Assembly (NCBI RefSeq): GCF_905372745.1
Contig: NZ_CAJPQR010000005.1
Coordinates: 1-64,000 of the forward strand
Direction: 5' to 3'
Source: an uncultured Campylobacter sp.
GTDB lineage: Bacteria; Campylobacterota; Campylobacteria; Campylobacterales; Campylobacteraceae
DNA: 64,000 nucleotides
A model generated the notes under the pieces. That model made no database searches. It worked only from the letters and a program-made list of their open reading frames with translations, and was not told where the DNA came from. A program made the position numbers and the translations under genes. Shown here piece after piece: positions 62,281 through 64,000 of this stretch. Each line of letters opens with the position of its first letter. The first letter of the stretch is position 1.

Positions 62281-62739
62281 TTTAAATAGATAATTTATAT
62301 TTAGACCGAATATCGGTATTTTATTTGCCGCTCCTCTACCTCTTTTCTCAAAGAGAGCGCGGGTGCAAGACTTCTTACTCGCTTAGACCTATTTCTATTT
62401 CGCTCTACCCGACTGCGTTTGTAGCATTTCAAGACGCAGCTACGAGCGAAGCGAAGTAAAAGTAGCTTTCGCCAATCTCAAAGTAAAGCACCTAGGCGGA
62501 ACTGGAAATCTCGCCGCTAAATTTACTTTTTTCACGTGCTTTTTAGGATTTGAATTCTATCTGCGGGGATCTTTAAAATTTTGATTAAAAGAATAGTTTG
62601 TAGCAGGGCGTCAAAATAAGCTGCAAACAAAGTAAATTTTAAGCCGCTAAAGATAAAATTTACGCATGAGATCGTACTAAAATAAATCAAAAGCGAGCGG
62701 ATGCATAAAGCGCATAAGGACCGCCGCAATCGAGGGAAA
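62281..62739. other. Intergenic region before hisIE with second repeat copy
   Basis: No gene seen. Holds the plus-strand copy of the 25-bp repeat (62436-62460), flanked by GTAGC words (62421-62425, 62462-62466) on both sides. The minus-strand frame at 62532-62729 has no support. Confidence 0.45.
62436..62460 (+). repeat. 25-bp dispersed repeat, second copy
   Basis: GCAGCTACGAGCGAAGCGAA plus GTAAA, inverted relative to 62175-62199, one mismatch. The pair is about 236 bp apart. Confidence 0.65.
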
Positions 62740-63666
62740 ATGAAAATAGACTGGGAAAAAACGGGCGGACTTTTGCCCGTCGTCGTTCAAGAGATCGCAA
62801 GCGGCGAGGTTTTGATGCTTGCTTATATGGACGAAGAGGCGCTAAATTTGAGCCTAGAAACGGGCTTTGCGCACTATTTTTCGCGCACGAAAAACCGCAT
62901 CTGGAAAAAGGGCGAACAAAGCGGCAACGTCCAAAAGATCGAGGACGCCTATCTTGACTGCGACAACGATACGCTGCTAATAAAAGTCGAGCAAAAAGGC
63001 GGCGCGGCATGCCACACCGGGGCGAAATCTTGCTTTTTTAGGAAAATCGCGGGCGCAAATTTTAGCGGCGATAGCGAGCAAAATCTAACGGGCGCAGACG
63101 GGCGGATTTTGACGGGCGAGTTAAATTTAGCGAACGAAAACAGGCAAAATTTAGCCGCCTTTACGGCGCAAACTAAAAAGCCCGCCTACGGCATCATAGA
63201 CGAGATCTATCACGTGATCTTGGAGCGCAAACTAAACGCCGATCCGCAGACTTCATACGTGGCAAGCCTGTTTAAAAAGGGCGAAAATGCCGTCTTAAAA
63301 AAAGTCGGCGAGGAGGCCGGCGAGCTAATCATGGCGTGCAAAGACGCGAGCGCGGCGAGAAGATTTGAAAATTTAGCCGACAAACATGCGAGCGAAAGCT
63401 CAAATCTCAAAAAAGCGCAGCAAATTTTAAGCCGCGACGAGCAAGATTTAAATTCGCAAATTTTAACGCAGAGCGCAAAAGAGCAAGGCGAAAAAGACGA
63501 GCTTAAAAAAGCCCTAGAGGGCGTAGTTTACGAGGCGGCGGATTTGTGCTTTCACTCGCTCGTCGCTCTTGCCGCGCACGGCATACACCCAGAGCGCGTT
63601 AAAGCCGAGCTTGCGCGCAGGTTTGGGCTTAGCGGTATCGAGGAGAAAAACTCGCGCAAAGATTAG
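62740..63666 (+). CDS. hisI: Bifunctional phosphoribosyl-AMP cyclohydrolase / phosphoribosyl-ATP pyrophosphatase
   Basis: HisIE performs steps 2 and 3 of histidine synthesis. Start at the ATG after GAGGGAAA (MKIDWEKTGGLLPVVVQ). HisI domain: residues 1-103 with SRTKNRIWKKGEQSGN, DCDNDTLL and CHTGAKSCFF (metal and zinc ligands). HisE domain: about 150-300 with GEEAGELIMACKDA near 190 and VVYEAADLCFHSLVALAAHG near 262. The product is 308 aa, about 100 longer than usual HisIE. A charged linker of about 45 residues lies between the domains, and about 54 residues (204-257) are inserted inside HisE between its two metal-binding helices. Confidence 0.92.
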   Translation: MKIDWEKTGGLLPVVVQEIASGEVLMLAYMDEEALNLSLETGFAHYFSRTKNRIWKKGEQSGNVQKIEDAYLDCDNDTLLIKVEQKGGAACHTGAKSCFFRKIAGANFSGDSEQNLTGADGRILTGELNLANENRQNLAAFTAQTKKPAYGIIDEIYHVILERKLNADPQTSYVASLFKKGENAVLKKVGEEAGELIMACKDASAARRFENLADKHASESSNLKKAQQILSRDEQDLNSQILTQSAKEQGEKDELKKALEGVVYEAADLCFHSLVALAAHGIHPERVKAELARRFGLSGIEEKNSRKD

Positions 63667-63744
63667 CGCGGCTAAATTTGGCACGCTTTATGCAGGCGGA
63701 TTTTAAATTTAGCTCGCAGTAAAGCAACGAGATGAAGAGGCAAG

Positions 63745-64000
63745 ATGATAAACGAACTAAAACAAGGCTTAAATTTTTACATAACGCACCTTAGCTGGGC
63801 GGATTTTGCGGGCTATATCTGGATGTTTTTGACCTTTTTGGCGGTTCTTGCGCTTTGCATTTATATCGCCTCAAAGTCTTATTTCGCCGGTTTTGCACTC
63901 ACGGTCGTTAGTATCGCGGCGCTTGGGTACGGGGCGCACTTTATGCCTAAATTTTTAGATCAAAATTTGAGGGCGCGAGAGCTGGAGATAGTCTCTACCA
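63745..64000 (+). CDS. Membrane protein, partial (possibly DUF2393-like)
   Basis: Starts at the ATG giving MINELKQGLNFYITHLSWAD after AGAGGCAAG. Two hydrophobic spans follow (YIWMFLTFLAVLALCIYIA and GFALTVVSIAALGYGA). The 85 visible residues look like Campylobacter DUF2393-type small membrane proteins, but the C-terminal domain is off the window, so the family is only a suggestion. Confidence 0.65.
   Translation, partial: MINELKQGLNFYITHLSWADFAGYIWMFLTFLAVLALCIYIASKSYFAGFALTVVSIAALGYGAHFMPKFLDQNLRARELEIVST

Overview
The window comes from a Campylobacter chromosome. The base composition is moderate and almost every gap is studded with TAAATTT-like runs. Promoters show a clear TATAAT-type -10 with T-rich upstream DNA and mostly no -35. 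Family-level markers agree: two small DUF5339-like exported proteins, a DUF4214-type secreted giant, FliK-FlgD-FlgE behind a sigma-54 promoter, and a spc operon that lacks rpmD. The fairly high GC and the DUF4214/S-layer-like protein point to the oral C. rectus/showae group. That placement is inference, because no search could be run.

Layout. 1-6.4 kb: panD (partial), murE, a small helical protein and a NifU-type scaffold on the minus strand, then three exported or unknown proteins on the plus strand. 6.4-10.3 kb: transketolase followed by a small cluster resembling orphan immunity genes (a DUF6985-like protein, a decayed ORF, a SUKH protein, and an unknown gene with a frameshift). 10.8-15.9 kb: DUF5339 pair around a flavin split-barrel protein, rarA, and an alanine/glycine:cation symporter. 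16-20.5 kb: a 1483-codon DUF4214-type surface/secreted protein split by one frameshift, then the wreck of an exported SnoaL-like gene. 21-26.5 kb: an M20 amidohydrolase, a frameshifted leucine-rich-repeat protein, MipA/OmpV, purM and coaE.

26.5-30.2 kb is a small accessory island. It starts at tRNA-Ser(GGA), carries integrase-arm-like heptamers, a cut-off nuclease, a Panacea (PanA antitoxin-like) gene overlapping a coiled-coil/three-TM protein, and an IS1595-family element with a perfect 8-bp target duplication. It ends in a metallophosphoesterase that has lost its N-terminus. 30.2-47 kb is core: uppP, a second frameshifted LRR gene, typA/bipA, the fliK-flgD-flgE operon, nrdB, a nitrilase-like gene, pcm, a BASS transporter, rnhB, and an exported protein next to an AAA+ ATPase.

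47-61.6 kb is the S10-spc-alpha ribosomal superoperon: rpsJ to rplQ, including secY, map, infA, rpmJ and rpoA. A clear promoter precedes rpsJ and a terminator follows rplQ. The operon is interrupted between rpsH and rplF by about 630 bp of structured, non-coding DNA with a tandem duplication whose stems show compensatory changes. The end holds a decayed IS1595 copy carrying an inserted small repeat, then hisIE with an unusual internal insertion, and the start of a membrane protein gene.

The most notable items are the structured repeats inside the spc operon, the Panacea/TM-protein pair, and a run of five accessory or surface genes each broken by a single-base shift, most of them at a short homopolymer. 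Those lesions may be phase variation, decay or assembly error; reads would decide.
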